Program-made: the position numbers and the translations under genes
From: Allium sativum
Taxonomy: Eukaryota; Streptophyta; Magnoliopsida; Asparagales; Amaryllidaceae
Direction: 5' to 3'
Length of the DNA stretch: 64,000 nucleotides
Assembly (NCBI GenBank): GCA_030737875.1
Contig: CM060922.1
Location: 233,906,335 to 233,970,334 of the forward strand
The notes under the pieces: model-generated
Databases searched by the model: none
What the model was told of the DNA's origin: nothing
Seen by the model: only the letters and a program-made list of their open reading frames with translations
Shown: piece by piece, positions 19,986 through 31,768 of the stretch
Position numbering within the stretch: position 1 is the first letter of the stretch
Layout: every line of letters begins with the position of its first letter

Positions 19986-20390
19986 TGAGGTCATGATCTT
20001 AATTAATTAATTAAGAAACACTTAACCATATTAGCATGTAGAGGGACATGTGGGGTTAAGTGGGTGCCTCGGGTGGCATGTGGAAATCTAGTGGGTTGCC
20101 TTGGGTGGTAATAGAAAATACGATTAGAATACTTAACCAAGTGGAAACATGTAATTAAACATGATTAAAGGGTTAAGTGGGATGCACTAGAAAAAGGGAC
20201 AAGCTTAGGTGGGTAGCTTGTGGGGGCCCATTTCAACCAGTAACCCATATGTATCTTATTGGGCTCGACCCATGTCGAGGACGGGACACGCGTACTGGGC
20301 TTGACTATAAGAGGCCAAAACGGGTTAGCGGTGGCAACGCAAGTCCAACGGGTTTCATATGCGTGTGTGGACCCGGGCTGGTAGGTAAGA

Positions 20391-20866
20391 CGTTGTTGCA
20401 TCGTGTAGATATAAGCCGTGCACCGTTAATTATATCGGGTTGCTACTTTTGGGAGTGATACACTCCACTGTGAGGCCGGCACGGGTATCTACGGTAGGGA
20501 GCCGATCGCTTGGGAGTAGTGGGTACACCTAGTGGAGATAGGGGCAGACGGCACCTATGTAGTGAGCTAGGGGTACACGAAGCTACTGGGTAAATTTTCT
20601 AAGTCCTTGGGAGGGATCAACCTTTAAGTAGGAATGACTGGTGTGGTGCAGTGTAGTAATTATCCTTGGGTGGGTAAATGCGTCTTTATCGTTATCTTAG
20701 TTCATTCTAAGTCTGATTGGCTACTGAGTGTAGTCATTTATCCCCATTCACACCGTACCAAGTTATATCATATCCTTATTACTTTAATGATTACATGGTT
20801 AAAGTTATAGGACTCGCTCAGACTTATGTCTGACCCCGTTGTTTTTATCTTTTTCCCAACCCTCAG
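20391..20866 (+). other. Candidate intron in A2 5' LTR leader
   Basis: Donor GTAGGTAAG, pyrimidine tract, acceptor CCCTCAG; 476 bp. In the 3' LTR the acceptor reads CCCTCGG, but a TTTTCAG lies seven bases later. Confidence 0.35.
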
Positions 20867-21230
20867 GTTCTCAGAGTGGGCCCAGCACGAGTGGGCTTTG
20901 ATCAGGCTGCTTTTATTACTCACTTGGAGCTTGGACCCTAGATGTAGAGCTCAGCTTACCCTTTTCTTTTATGGCTATCTGTTCATGTATTGGGATTATG
21001 TATTTTTATTTAGCAGGATGGATATTTGTACGTGACTTCTATTATGGTTTTGTGATGTAACCAGACATGTTTTATTTTCCGCTGCAATTGAAATGATGTT
21101 TTAAATTTTCAAAGTATTACTTATATCTGTCTTGCTGTAATTACTCTGTTCTATATTCACTCAAAATACTCCACCGATGTTATGGCATTCCCTTAGAGAG
21201 TGACCATAGCGGGCGTTGGGGTGTTACACG

Positions 21231-21242
21231 TGGTATCAGAGC
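21231..21242 (+). other. A2 primer binding site
   Basis: TGGTATCAGAGC two bases after the 5' LTR. Confidence 0.95.
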
Positions 21243-21423
21243 AAAGGTTACCGGAACAGATAAAATTTTTAGAAAACTATTTTTCTAAAAACATTTTTGG
21301 AAGAGATATTTTCAAAAACATGTCTTTAAATATAAAAGTTTTTGAAAGAAAAGCATAATCCCCAATAGCCATATCTTTATCTTTCGAATTCTCCGTTTTG
21401 AATCTTTCCTTTTTCGTTTCAGC

Positions 21424-23859
21424 ATGGCTGAGGATCTTAACTTTCCGGAGGGTGTGACGGTACCAGTATGGTATAGGAGATTGATGGAGGCTAGGGCCAC
21501 CACTGCGGGTCCAGCAAATGGTCCTCCACCAATCGTAGCACCCGATCTTCCTCCTCCTCCTCCTCCTCGCACGGATACTTTTGCTAAGACTTGCAAGGAA
21601 TTTAAAGCTATGGGAGGGAAACCTTTTCAAGGATCTGAAACTTTTGTGGAGGCTAGAGATTGGCTTAAGGAGGTGGAAGAGTTGATAGATATCTTTGAGA
21701 TGGAAGAAGGAAAGAAAGTCAAGTTAGCTGCTTGGTTAATGAAGGGAGAGGCATCATTCTGGTGGGAGGTCACTAATGGAGAACGCCCCGTTGACTCTTG
21801 GGCGGATTTTAGGCAAAGATTTGTGGCAAAGTTTCTCTCAAGGGCGGAGGAAAACTTGTATATGGAAAGGTTCTTGACTCTAAAGCAAGGAAATCTCTCA
21901 GTGAAGGAATATGTCAACAAGTTTAATCAATTGGCAAGGTTTGTCCTAGACATGGTGAATACACCAGAGAAGAAGGCCTTGAGGTTCGTAAAAGGCTTGA
22001 ATGAACCGATGCATGGGTTGGCTATGACTCATATCCCTACGAGGGCCACCTTCGAGAAGCTAGTTGACATGGCACTCATGCATGAAGAAGAGAAGAGTCC
22101 CAATGCTAATAAGGCACCCGAGAAGAAGGGAGATCAAAAGAGACCTCAGCAACAACAGCAAAACAAAGGTGGGAAAGGCAACGGTGGCAAGGGGAAGAAG
22201 AAGTGCTTCAATTGTGGGATACCAGGTCACATAAGCAAAGATTGTAGAAAGAAGAAGAAGACTGGTTGCTTTCATTGTGGCGAAGCAAGGCATCTAGTGA
22301 AGGATTGCCCTAAGAAGGGGCAAAGGACGGGATCTACCTCAGGAGGACAGGTGCAAGCTCTTATGGCACCGGGTCAGGCTAGGGGGCAAGTACAGGCTCT
22401 CGCGGTTCCACCGATTCAGGAAAGAGGTAGAACTATTTCCGTTGAAAGTCTGGTTTTTCTATTTGATCATCCTATCCGAACATTGTTTGATTCTGGCGCA
22501 TCGCATTCGTTTATCTCATCATCATTAGTTGAGTCACTACACTTAGACACCAGTCTGGTAGATGATCCCTTGGTTCTTTCAAACCCAATTGGGGGCTCCA
22601 CTTACTTGTCCATGATATGTTTGGGTTTGAAGATTTCTATACTTAGCATTGAGTTTAGATGTGATGCTTTTGTGTTGGGCTTCACGGGCTATGGGTTGAT
22701 TTTGGGCATGGACTGGTTATCCAGTAATGGTGCCGTTCTTGATTGCGAAAGGGGAGTTGTTAGGCTCATGACCCGCTTGGGTAACACTCTCGAGATCTCT
22801 TGTAATCCCATGGATTCTATTATGCTAAGTTATCTTGAATCGCTTGACGCTTCGGTCGAAAGTTTGCAATCTGTTAGAGTGGTCCGGGAATACTCGGATG
22901 TGTCTGAGGAGGTGAAGGGCTTACCTTCGAAGCGGGAGATTGACTTCCGAATATATCTGGTGGATAATGCTAAACCTGTATCTTTACCGGTGCGCCACAT
23001 GGCTCGTCGTGAGAGAAGGGTACTCCATAAGCAAGTAGGGGAGTTGCTTGAGAAGGGGTTCATAAGACGAAGTATATCGGAGTGGGGTGCTCCAGTAGTT
23101 TTTGCTACAAAGGCGGATGGGTCCCTCAGGCTTTGTGTAGACTATAGAGAACTCAACAAGCTCACAAAGAAGAATAGACACCCATTGCCGAGGATTGATG
23201 ATCTTTTCGATCAATTGGTTGGCGCTTCAGTATTTTCTCAATTGGACTTAGCCACGGGGTTTCATCAGTTGAGGGTGGCTGAGGATAGCATAGACAAGAC
23301 TGCCTTTAGAACTCCGGATGGTTTCTATGAGTGGCTGGTGATGCCATTTGGGTTGACGAACGCCCCTGCATACTTTGTTGATCTGATGAGTAGGGTGTTC
23401 AGGGAGTTCCTTAATAAGTTCGTGGTGGTCTTTGTGGATGATATCTTAGTATTTTCTAAGAGTGAAGAAGAGCATGCCCTACATCTTGGGGAGGTGTTGA
23501 AGACTCTTCGAGCACATATCCTTAAGGCAAAATTCTCTAAATGTCACTTCTGGAGGAAGGAAGTGCGGTTCTTGGGGCACGTGGTCTCCAAGGAAGGGAT
23601 AGCTGTGGATCCCGCAAAGGTAGTATCAATTCAGGATTGGAAGGTTCCGAAGAATGCTACCGAAGTGAGGAGTTTCTTAGGTTTGGCGGGTTATTATAGG
23701 AAGTTTATCAAAGACTTCGCGAAGATATCAGCCCCATTAACCCGCTTAATGAAGAAGAATCTTGTTTTCACATGGGACGTAGATTGTGATGATGCGTTTC
23801 CGACGGTTAAAGAGAGCTTTAACCACTGCTCCAGTTTTAGTATTGCCAGATGGGAGTAA
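21424..23859 (+). CDS. gag-pol: A2 gag-protease-reverse transcriptase polyprotein, N-terminal 811 codons
   Basis: The start ATG is the first after the PBS, about 180 bp downstream. Order: Pro-rich stretch (residues 36-48), capsid-type gag domain (about 60-220, with [26 protein letters not shown]), basic linker, two CCHC zinc knuckles (C261-C274 and C282-C295), retropepsin DSGA with catalytic D356, RT with [31 protein letters not shown] and catalytic D672-D673 (FVDDIL), then the connection domain. Gag packages the RNA, protease matures the precursor, RT makes cDNA. Gag and pol share one frame as in most plant gypsy elements. An extra T near 23798 shifts the frame and ends the ORF at 23859 after about 20 unrelated codons. 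Confidence 0.95.
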   Translation: MAEDLNFPEGVTVPVWYRRLMEARATTAGPANGPPPIVAPDLPPPPPPRTDTFAKTCKEFKAMGGKPFQGSETFVEARDWLKEVEELIDIFEMEEGKKVKLAAWLMKGEASFWWEVTNGERPVDSWADFRQRFVAKFLSRAEENLYMERFLTLKQGNLSVKEYVNKFNQLARFVLDMVNTPEKKALRFVKGLNEPMHGLAMTHIPTRATFEKLVDMALMHEEEKSPNANKAPEKKGDQKRPQQQQQNKGGKGNGGKGKKKCFNCGIPGHISKDCRKKKKTGCFHCGEARHLVKDCPKKGQRTGSTSGGQVQALMAPGQARGQVQALAVPPIQERGRTISVESLVFLFDHPIRTLFDSGASHSFISSSLVESLHLDTSLVDDPLVLSNPIGGSTYLSMICLGLKISILSIEFRCDAFVLGFTGYGLILGMDWLSSNGAVLDCERGVVRLMTRLGNTLEISCNPMDSIMLSYLESLDASVESLQSVRVVREYSDVSEEVKGLPSKREIDFRIYLVDNAKPVSLPVRHMARRERRVLHKQVGELLEKGFIRRSISEWGAPVVFATKADGSLRLCVDYRELNKLTKKNRHPLPRIDDLFDQLVGASVFSQLDLATGFHQLRVAEDSIDKTAFRTPDGFYEWLVMPFGLTNAPAYFVDLMSRVFREFLNKFVVVFVDDILVFSKSEEEHALHLGEVLKTLRAHILKAKFSKCHFWRKEVRFLGHVVSKEGIAVDPAKVVSIQDWKVPKNATEVRSFLGLAGYYRKFIKDFAKISAPLTRLMKKNLVFTWDVDCDDAFPTVKESFNHCSSFSIARWE

Positions 23860-24427
23860 GCCATTTGTTGTCTATACCGATGCTTGTGGGACAGGACTAG
23901 GCGCAGTCTTAATGCAAAAGGGAAGGGTAATAGCCTATGGTGGAAGGCAGTTGAGAGTGCATGAGAAAAATTACCCTACCCATGATTTAGAGTTGGCCGC
24001 TATTGTTTTCGCGCTTAAGATTTGGCGCCATTATCTTCTTGGTGAGAGGTTCGAATTGTTCACTGACCACAAATCATTGAAGTACTTGTTTTCTCAGAAG
24101 GATTTGAATTTGAGACAACAAAGGTGGATGGAGTTCTTAGCATCCTATGATTTCGAGATAGCGTATACCCCTGGCAAGGGTAATGTGGTGGCGGACGCCT
24201 TGAGCAGAAAGAGGTTGTCCTTGAGTCCATTGTTCGTGGAACGACGAAGCTTGGAATTTATCTCGATGTTTGATTTCAGACCTTCCATTGACTATATACC
24301 CGGTTTGCTAGCATCCTTGGAGGTCAGACCTACTCTTTTGAGGCGGATTGGAGAAGCACAGAGGGACGACCCACAGTTGGTTGAGATGGTAGAGAAGCTC
24401 ATAAGGGGGAGTCATCCAGCCATCTGA
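23786..24427 (+). pseudogene. gag-pol: A2 RNase H domain, displaced frame
   Basis: Continuation of the polyprotein in the +1 frame. The real homology begins at [14 protein letters not shown] near 23800. RNase H motifs follow: [49 protein letters not shown]; all acidic active-site residues are present. The linker [19 protein letters not shown] leads towards integrase. The frame stops at 24427 because one G is missing from a G run near 24408 (five G here, six in B's otherwise matching stretch). The two shifts cancel, so integrase is again in the gag frame. Confidence 0.92.
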
Positions 24428-25863
24428 GTAGGTACACCCTAGACGATAGGGGGTGCTTGCATAGAGACGGTAGACTTTGTGTACCGCAAGACGAGGGTTT
24501 GAGGAAGGCTATTCTTGATGATGCACACCGTTCTAGGATGACCATTCATCCCGGTGGGGACAAGATGTACCAACATATGAAGCGGGTTTTCTTCTGGGCC
24601 GGTATGAAGAAAGATGTGGCCGAATATGTCGCTCGATGCTTGATCTGCCAACAGGTGAAAGCGGAGCAAAAGAAACCAGGTGGGTTGCTTCACCCATTGG
24701 AAGTTCCGCAATGGAAGTGGGATAGCGTCTCGATGGATTTTATTGACGGGTTACCCAGATCGAGAAAGGGTAATACGGGAATTTGGGTTGTGGTAGACAG
24801 ACTTACTAAAAGCGCCCATTTCATACCTGTGAAGAGCAAGAGGACTGCTCCATGGCTAGCTTCAGTATATCTTCGAGAGATAGTTCGATTGCATGGGGTA
24901 CCCTCTAGCATAGTGAGTGATCGAGATCCTATCTTCACTAGCGAGTTCTGGAAAAGTTTGCAAGAAGCAGTAGGGACTCAATTGTGTCTGAGCACCGCAT
25001 ATCATCCTCAGACGGACGGCCAGACTGAGAGGGTGAATCGTGTCCTAGAAGACCTTTTGAGGCTTTGTATCTTAGATTTTGGAGGTACATGGGAAGAGCA
25101 TCTTCCATTGGTGGAGTTCGCATATAATAATAGCTTTCAGTCCAGTATTGGTATGGCTCCTTTCGAAGCTATTTATGGAAGGCCTTGTCGATCACCTGCA
25201 TGTTGGTGGGAATCTACGGATAAGATCTTGCTTGGGCCTGATGTGGTTAGGGAGACTTCTGAGAAGATTGACTTGATTCGAAGGAGGATGAAAGCAACGC
25301 AGGATAGGCAAAAATCTTATGCGGACAAGAGAAGGACGGATCTTGAGTTTGAAGTCGGGGACATGGTCTTTGTCAAAGTGTCTCCGTTACGAAATGTGGT
25401 TCACTTTGGATCTGTTGGGAAGTTAGCACCAAGGTTCGTAGGGCCATTTCCTATTAAGGAAAGGATTGGACGGATGGCATATAGAGTGGAGTTGCCCGAC
25501 AGACTTAGTGGTGTACATGATGTATTCCATGTGTCCCATTTGAGGAAATGCTTACATGAGACCGCAGAGGTGGTAGAGCCGAGCTTGCTTAAAAAAGTGG
25601 AAGTAGAGCGTGATGCGACTATTCGACGAGCTCCTACCCGCATCCTTGGGTCAGAGACTAGGAAATTGAGGAATCGAGAGGTTCAACTAGTCAAAGTACA
25701 ATAGGGAGAAGACGAGAGCAACGCAACTTGGGAAACGGAAGCGAAGATGCGTTCATTGTACCCGTTCCTTTTTGAGGGTATGTCTTTTAACTTCTCCTTT
25801 ATCGTTTGTCTAGTACTTATCTTATCTTTAGTATGTCCTCTCACTTGTACCTTTGACCTTTAG
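24409..25863 (+). pseudogene. gag-pol: A2 integrase with chromodomain-like tail
   Basis: Open from about 24409 to a TAG at 25702-25704. Numbering from the Met at 24457: HHCC zinc domain H24, H31, C61, C64; catalytic triad D94, D155 and E191, the last two with exact D35E spacing; then the EFAYNNSFQSSIG region, GPF (GPY/F) module near the end of the core, and HDVFHVSHLRKCL. The tail RILGSETRKLRNREVQLVKV is the start of the chromodomain-like module found in chromoviruses. The TAG replaces a Trp codon (TGG in A1) and removes about 50 residues including NATWETE and SLYPFLF, so chromatin targeting may be impaired even if the frameshifts were absent. The natural stop would be at 25861-25863. Confidence 0.93.
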
Positions 25864-26350
25864 ATAGGGTAAACCTATGGTTGAAACATGTGTTTGAGAT
25901 ATGTTATGTTTGATGGATGCATGTGGATGCAAGTGGTTGCTAGTGGTTGCCCGTGGATGCATATATACACACTCTAGGCACTAGATCGGCTCAATCACTT
26001 CATATTGCATATTGCATAAAATTGTGGGTAGGAAGCTATAATTATGGATGTATAATGATTTTGTTATCATATGGATGATGCATTTTGGTGAATGATTGTG
26101 CACTCATGTAGATATTGTATGTGTCGATAGGGTTCTCTCGCATACATAATGGATGCATGGCACTATCACGGTTTGCATATGTTCATACATTAGATAGGGA
26201 ACATTTACACACACTTTTTGCATATGCTCATACATCATTAGAAATTGTTTTAAGGACAATGGATGCCCGTGTTTGATGGATTGAGTAGATGGTTGTTTGG
26301 ATGGTAGGATATGCATTCTCCTTAGCTTAGAGATTTCGGGGACGAAATCC
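25864..26350 (+). other. A2 3' untranslated region
   Basis: No gene. T/G-rich with ATGGATGCATGTGGATGC-type repeats, ending in the GATTTCGGGGACGAAATCC hairpin just before the polypurine tract. The same hairpin sits at this place in A1, and in B and C with small changes. Confidence 0.8.
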
Positions 26351-26366
26351 TTTAAGGAGGGGAGAA
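26351..26366 (+). other. A2 polypurine tract
   Basis: TTTAAGGAGGGGAGAA directly before the 3' LTR. Confidence 0.92.
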
Positions 26367-29300
26367 TGTAACACCCCAAATTTTGGTTAATGCTAAAATT
26401 CACTAATTGCAGAATAAATAATCTCAAATGTGAGAATTGGGGGAAACGGGCTGCGTCATTGCGTTCGTCTCGGAAAAATACGCAGAATAGAGTCCGAATT
26501 TTGTAAATCGGAGCCCGTATGGCCCAGTTATGGCCCAATGAAGTTTGCAGAAAATTCAAAGTTAAAAACAGATTTAAAAATTAAAAATCAGATTTCGAAA
26601 TTGGAGCCAGCAGGGGGCCAGGCGGGAAATTCCCGCCCTACCCATGTCGATAGGGCTGTCGACAGGCCTGTCGACTGGGGAGTCGACTGCCCTGTCGACT
26701 TGCCTGTCGACACAGGGTGTCGAGCCAGTTGGCTTTGGTGCACCAGATCTGGTTTTCTGGCTAGGGTTGGGCTGTGTTCTAGAGACTTCCTAAATCTGAC
26801 GGACCTAATCTAGCCTAGGGTTAATCCTATGGTCTAAAACACACCCTAATCCTATAAATATACCCTAATGCAAGCCTAATCCATACTAAAAATAGAAATG
26901 ATGGCATCATGCCGCCAAAATCAAACTTAGGAGGAGCCTCCACTAGTTTATGAAGGAAGTTGCAAGCTAATCAACCTCTAATCATCATCTCCTTCAAATA
27001 TTGCAACTAGTTTTACTTCATAAGTTTGCTAATCTTGGTTTTCGTGAGTTCCTATGCCTTTAGCAAGTAATTGCTAAACTAATTAGGATAGGATATTAGG
27101 AGGCTATGGATGTAAATGTGGATTATGCAAGTTGTGGTTGTCATATGTTAGAAGTTCATATGTAAACTTGCCTCTTTTTATGATATGATGTGTTATGTAA
27201 GTTCATATGCAAGTTTATATGTAAGATCATGTGCAAGTTAGTCTCTTTTTATGATATGCATAACATATGCGAGTTTGCCTTTGTGATATGACATGATTCA
27301 TGTGCAAGTTAGTCTCTTTTTATGATATGCATAACATATGCGAGTTTGCCTTTGTGATATGACATGATTCATGTGCAAGTTAGTCTCTTTTTATGATATG
27401 CATAACATATGCAAGTTTGCCTTTGTGATATGACATGATATGCAAGTTTTATGCAAGTTCATATGCAAGTTTATATGCAAGTTTTATGCAAATTCATATG
27501 CAAGTTCATATGCAAGTTTTATGCAAGTTTATATGTAAGATCATATGCAAGTTAGTCTCTTTTTATGATATGCATAACCTATGCGAGTTTGTCCCTATGT
27601 ACGACATGTTATGTAAACGAATTACGTGGGAAACGATGGGGTTAATATGCATGATTATAAAAAGGTGTAAAGTTGTTATGATTAAGCATAACATAAAATG
27701 AATGGACATAATTGGGAATTTACCTATTAAGTTAGGTCTACCCACATTATGGAGTTGGGAATTTACCTATTAAGTTAGGTCTACCCACACTATGGAATTG
27801 GGAATTTACCTATTGAGTTAGGTCTACGCATATTCTTAAAAATGTGTAATTAATTAGGGATAATTAATTATGGGGGTGATTAATTAGGTGTAATTAATCA
27901 ACTAAGACACGAGGTTGGACCCTTTTGTAGCGGAAGTCTGCCCGGAACCGACCGGCCATCCAACGGCTACAAATGATTGGCCCAATGTGAGAGGTCTTAG
28001 TCATAAATTAAATACGTGATTAAAGTAAAGACACGAGGTTAGACCCTTTTGATGACATAAGTCTGCCCGGAACCAACCGGCATATCCAGCAGTCATAAAA
28101 GACGGTCTAATGTGAGAGGTCTTTATGAGGTCATGATCTTAATTAATTAATTAAGAAACACTTAACCATATTAGCATGTAGAGGGACATGAGGGGTTAAG
28201 TGGGTGCCTTGGGTGGCATGTGGAAATCTAGTGGGTTGCCTTGGGTGGCAATAGAAAATACGATTAGAATACTTAACCAAGTGGAAACATGTAATTAAAC
28301 ATGATTAAAGGGTTAAGTGGGATGCACTAGAAAAAGGGACAAGCTTAGGTGGGTAGCTTGTGGGGGCCCATTTCAACCAGTAACCCATATGTATCTTATT
28401 GGGCTCGACCCATGTCGAGGACGGGACACGCGTACTGGGCTTGACTATAAGAGGCCAAAACGGGTTAGCGGTGGCAACGCAAGTCCAACGGGTTTCATAT
28501 GCGTGTGTGGACCCGGGATGGTAGGTAAGACGTTGTTGCATCGTGTAGATATAAGCCGTGCACCGTTAATTATATCGGGTTGCTACTTTGGGGAGTGATA
28601 CACCGCACTGTGGGGCCGGCACGGGTATCTACGGTAGGGAGCCGATCGCTTGGGAGTAGTGGGTACACCTAGTGGAGATAGGGGCCGACGGCACCTATGT
28701 AGTGAGCTAGGGGTACACGAAGCTACTGGGTAAATTTTCTAAGTCCTTGGGAGGGATCAACCTTTAAGTAGGAATGACTGGTGTGGTGCAGTGTAGTAAT
28801 TATCCTTGGGTGGGTAAATGCGTCCTTATCGTTATCTTAGTTCATTCTAAGTCTGATTGGCTACTGAGTGTAGTAATTTATCCCCAGTCACGCCGTACCA
28901 AGTTATATCATATCCTTATTACTTTAATGATTACATGGTTAAAGTTATAGGACTCGCTCAGACTTATGTCTGACCCCGTTGTTTTTATCTTTTTCCCAAC
29001 CCTCGGGTTTTCAGAGTGGGCCCAGCACGAGTGGGCTTTGATCAGGCTACTTTTATTACTCACTTGGAGCTTGGACCCTAGATGTAGAGCTCAGCTTACC
29101 CTTTTCTTTTATGGCTATCAGTTCATGTATTGGGATTATGTATTTTTATTTAGCAGGATGGATATTTGTACGTGACTTCTATTATGGTTTTGTGATGTAA
29201 CCAGACATGTTTTATTTTCCGCTGCAATTGAAATGATGTTTTAAATTTTCAAAGTATTACTTATATCTGTCTTGCTGTAATTACTCTGTTCTATATTCAC

Positions 29301-29368
29301 TCAAAATACTCCACCGATGTTATGGCATTCCCTTAGAGAGTGACCATAGCGGGCGTTGGGGTGTTACA
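26367..29368 (+). repeat. A2 3' LTR
   Basis: 3002 bp, about 99% identical by eye to 18225-21228. It holds the same TATA box (26853-26860), GTCGAC array and structured units. Confidence 0.96.
27902..28125 (+). other. Tandem structured-RNA candidate in A2 3' LTR
   Basis: Units at 27902-28000 and 28026-28125, pairing as in the 5' copy. The few changes (CAGCGG to CAACGG in unit 1, GAGAG to GTGAG in unit 2) fall outside the three main stems. Confidence 0.75.
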
Positions 29369-29373
29369 CTAGC

Positions 29374-30930
29374 CTCCTTGGAGGTTAGGCCTACTCTTTT
29401 AGGGCGAATTGGCGGAGCACAGCGAGACGACCCACAGTTGGTTGAGTTAGTAGAGAAGCTCATGAGGAGGGGGAGTCGTCCAGCCATTTGAGTAGGTACA
29501 CCCTAGATGGTAATGGGTGGTTGCGTAGAGACGGTAGACTTTGTGTACCGCAAGACGAGGGTTTGAGGAAGGCTATACTTGATGATGCACATCGTTCAAA
29601 GATGACCATTCAACCCGGTAGGGACAAGATGTACCAAGACATGAAGCGAGTTTTCTTTTGGGCCGGTATGAAGAAAGACGCGGCCGAGTATGTCGCTAGA
29701 TGCTTGGTGTGCCAACAAGTAAAAGCGGAGCAAAAGAAACCCGGTGGGTTGCTTCACCCATTGGAGGTTCCGCTATGGAAGTGGGATAGTGTCTCGATGG
29801 ATTTCGTCAATGGATTACCAAGATCGAGGAAGGGTAATACGGGAATTTGGGTTGGGGTAGACAAACATACTAAGAGTGCCCATTTTATACCCGTGAAGAG
29901 TAAGAGGACTGCTCAATGGCTAGCGTCAATCTACATTCGAGAGATTGTTAGATTGCATGGTGTACCTTCCAACATAGTGAGTGATCGAGATCCTATCTTC
30001 ACTAGCGAGTTTTGGAAGAGTTTGAAAGAGGCGGTAGGGACACAGTTGTGTTTGAGCACCGCAAATCATCCTCAGACGGACGGCCAGACCGGGAGGGTGA
30101 ATCGCATTTTAGAAGACCTTTTGAGGCTATGTATCTTAGATTTTGGAGGTACATGAGAAGAGCATCTTCCATTGGTGGAGTTCGCATATAATAACAGCTT
30201 TCAGTCTAGTATTGGCATGGCTCCTTTCGAAGCTTTTTATGGAAGGCCTTGTCGATCACCTACATGTTGTTGGGAATCTACGGATAAGATCTTGCTTGGG
30301 CTCGATATGGTTAGGAAGACTTCGGAAAAGATTGATTTGATTCGAAGAAGGATGAAAGCGGCACAAGACAGACAGAAATCTTATGCGAACAAGAGGAGAA
30401 CAGAGCTTGAGTTTGATGTTGGGGACATGGTCTTTGTCAAAGTATCTCCGTTACGGAATGTGGTTCGCTTTGGATCTGTTGGGAAGTTAGCACCAAGGTT
30501 TGTTGGACCGTTTCCTATTAAGGAAATGATTGGACAGATGGCCTATAGAGTGGAGTTGCCCGACAGACTTAGTGGTGTACATGATGTATTCCATGTGTCA
30601 CATTTGAGGAAGTGCCAACATGAGACCGCAGAGGTGGTAGAGCCGAGCTTGCTTAGAGAAGTAGAGATAGAGCGTGATGCGACTATTCGACAAGCTCCTA
30701 CACGCATCCTTGGGTCAGAGATTAAGAGGTTGAGAAACATGGAGGTTCAACTAGTCAAAGTGCAATGGGGAGAAGATGAGAGCAACGCTACTTCGGAGAC
30801 GGAAGCGAAAATGCGTTCATTATACCCATTCCTTTTTGAGGGTATGTCTTTTAACTTCTCCTTTATCGTTTGTCTAGTACTTATCTTATCTTTAGTATGT
30901 CCTCTTGTTAGTGCCTTTGACCTTTAGATA
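29374..30930 (+). pseudogene. pol: A1 integrase and chromodomain-like tail
   Basis: Continuation of A1 after A2: linker ([13 protein letters not shown]), then from the Met at 29488 the HHCC domain, first Asp D105 (SMDFVNG) and second Asp D166 (SDRDPIF). Residue 202 should be the catalytic Glu of D,D35E (TDGQTE in A2) but is Gly (TDGQTG). A TGA at 30154-30156 replaces the Trp of GGTW. The same frame then stays open from 30172 to the natural stop at 30927 and contains GPF, HDVFHVSHLRKC and the full tail with QLVKVQWGEDESNAT and SLYPFLF. It is the best preserved chromodomain-like tail in the window, but the integrase is inactive. Confidence 0.92.
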
Positions 30931-31415
30931 GGGTAAACCTATGGTTGAAACATGTGTTTGAGACATGTTATGATTGATGGATGCATGTGGATGCAAGTGT
31001 TTGCTAGTGGTTGCTCGAGGATGTATATACACACACTCTAGACACTAGATCGGCTCAATCACTTCATATTGCATATTGCATATAATTGTGTGTAGGTAGC
31101 TATATTTATGGATGTATAATGGTTGTGTTATCATATGGATGATGCATTTTGGTGAATTATTGTGCACTCATGTAGATATAGTATGGGTCGATAGGGTTCT
31201 TTCGCATACATATTGGATGCATGGCACTATCACGGTTTGCATATGTTCATACATTAGATAGGGAACATATACACACACTTTTTGCATATGCTCATACATC
31301 AGTAGAAATTGTTTTAAGGACAATGGATGCCCGTGTTTGATGGATTGAGTAGATGGTTGTTTGGATGGTAGGATATGCATTCTCCTTAACTTGGAGATTT
31401 CGGGGACGAAATCCT
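30931..31415 (+). other. A1 3' untranslated region
   Basis: No gene. Colinear with A2's 3' UTR with scattered changes. Confidence 0.8.
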
Positions 31416-31430
31416 TTAAGGAGGGGAGAA
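31416..31430 (+). other. A1 polypurine tract
   Basis: TTAAGGAGGGGAGAA directly before TGTAACACCCC. Confidence 0.92.
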
Positions 31431-31677
31431 TGTAACACCCCGAATTTCAGTTAACACTGATATTCACTAATTACAGAATTAATAATCTCATATGTGAGAA
31501 TCAGGGGAAACGGGTTACGTCATTGTGTTCATCTCGGAAAAATACGCGAAATAGAGTCCGAAATTTTGTAAATCGGAGTCCGTATGACCCGGTTAAGGCC
31601 CAAAGAAGTTTTCGGGAAATTTGAATTTCGAAACATGCAGAAATGGGGGCCAGGCGGGAAAACTCCCGCCCAGCCAA

Positions 31678-31768
31678 GTCGACTTGGCTGTCGACAGGGC
31701 TGTCGACTTGCTTGTCGACATGCCTGTCGAATTGGCAGTCGACAGGGCTGTCGACTTGCCCTGTCGGC
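31678..31768. repeat. 12-bp-period GTCGAC array in A1 3' LTR (8 units)
   Basis: Units start at 31678, 31690, 31702, 31714, 31726, 31738, 31750 and 31763, one more than in the 5' LTR. The preceding E2F-like palindrome is at 31653-31670. Confidence 0.93.

Larger units (their letters stand above)
18225..21228 (+). repeat. A2 5' LTR
   Basis: 3004 bp, TGTAACACCCCG to GGTGTTACA. Same module order as A1 but a shorter ATGCAAGTT leader and a diverged U3. It has three near-identical ~70-bp tandem units ending CATATGCGAGTTTGCC or close at about 19090-19280. Confidence 0.95.
18225..29368 (+). mobile_element. A2: near-complete Tekay/Del-like chromovirus
   Basis: 11,144 bp with two LTRs of about 3.0 kb, PBS, gag-pol with chromodomain-like tail, polypurine tract and a perfect 5-bp TSD. 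Comparing the LTRs by eye shows about 30 substitutions and a few 1-bp indels, near 1%, so the insertion is recent. It is the only copy here with all domains. Two frameshifts and one nonsense codon make it inactive as read. Confidence 0.96.
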
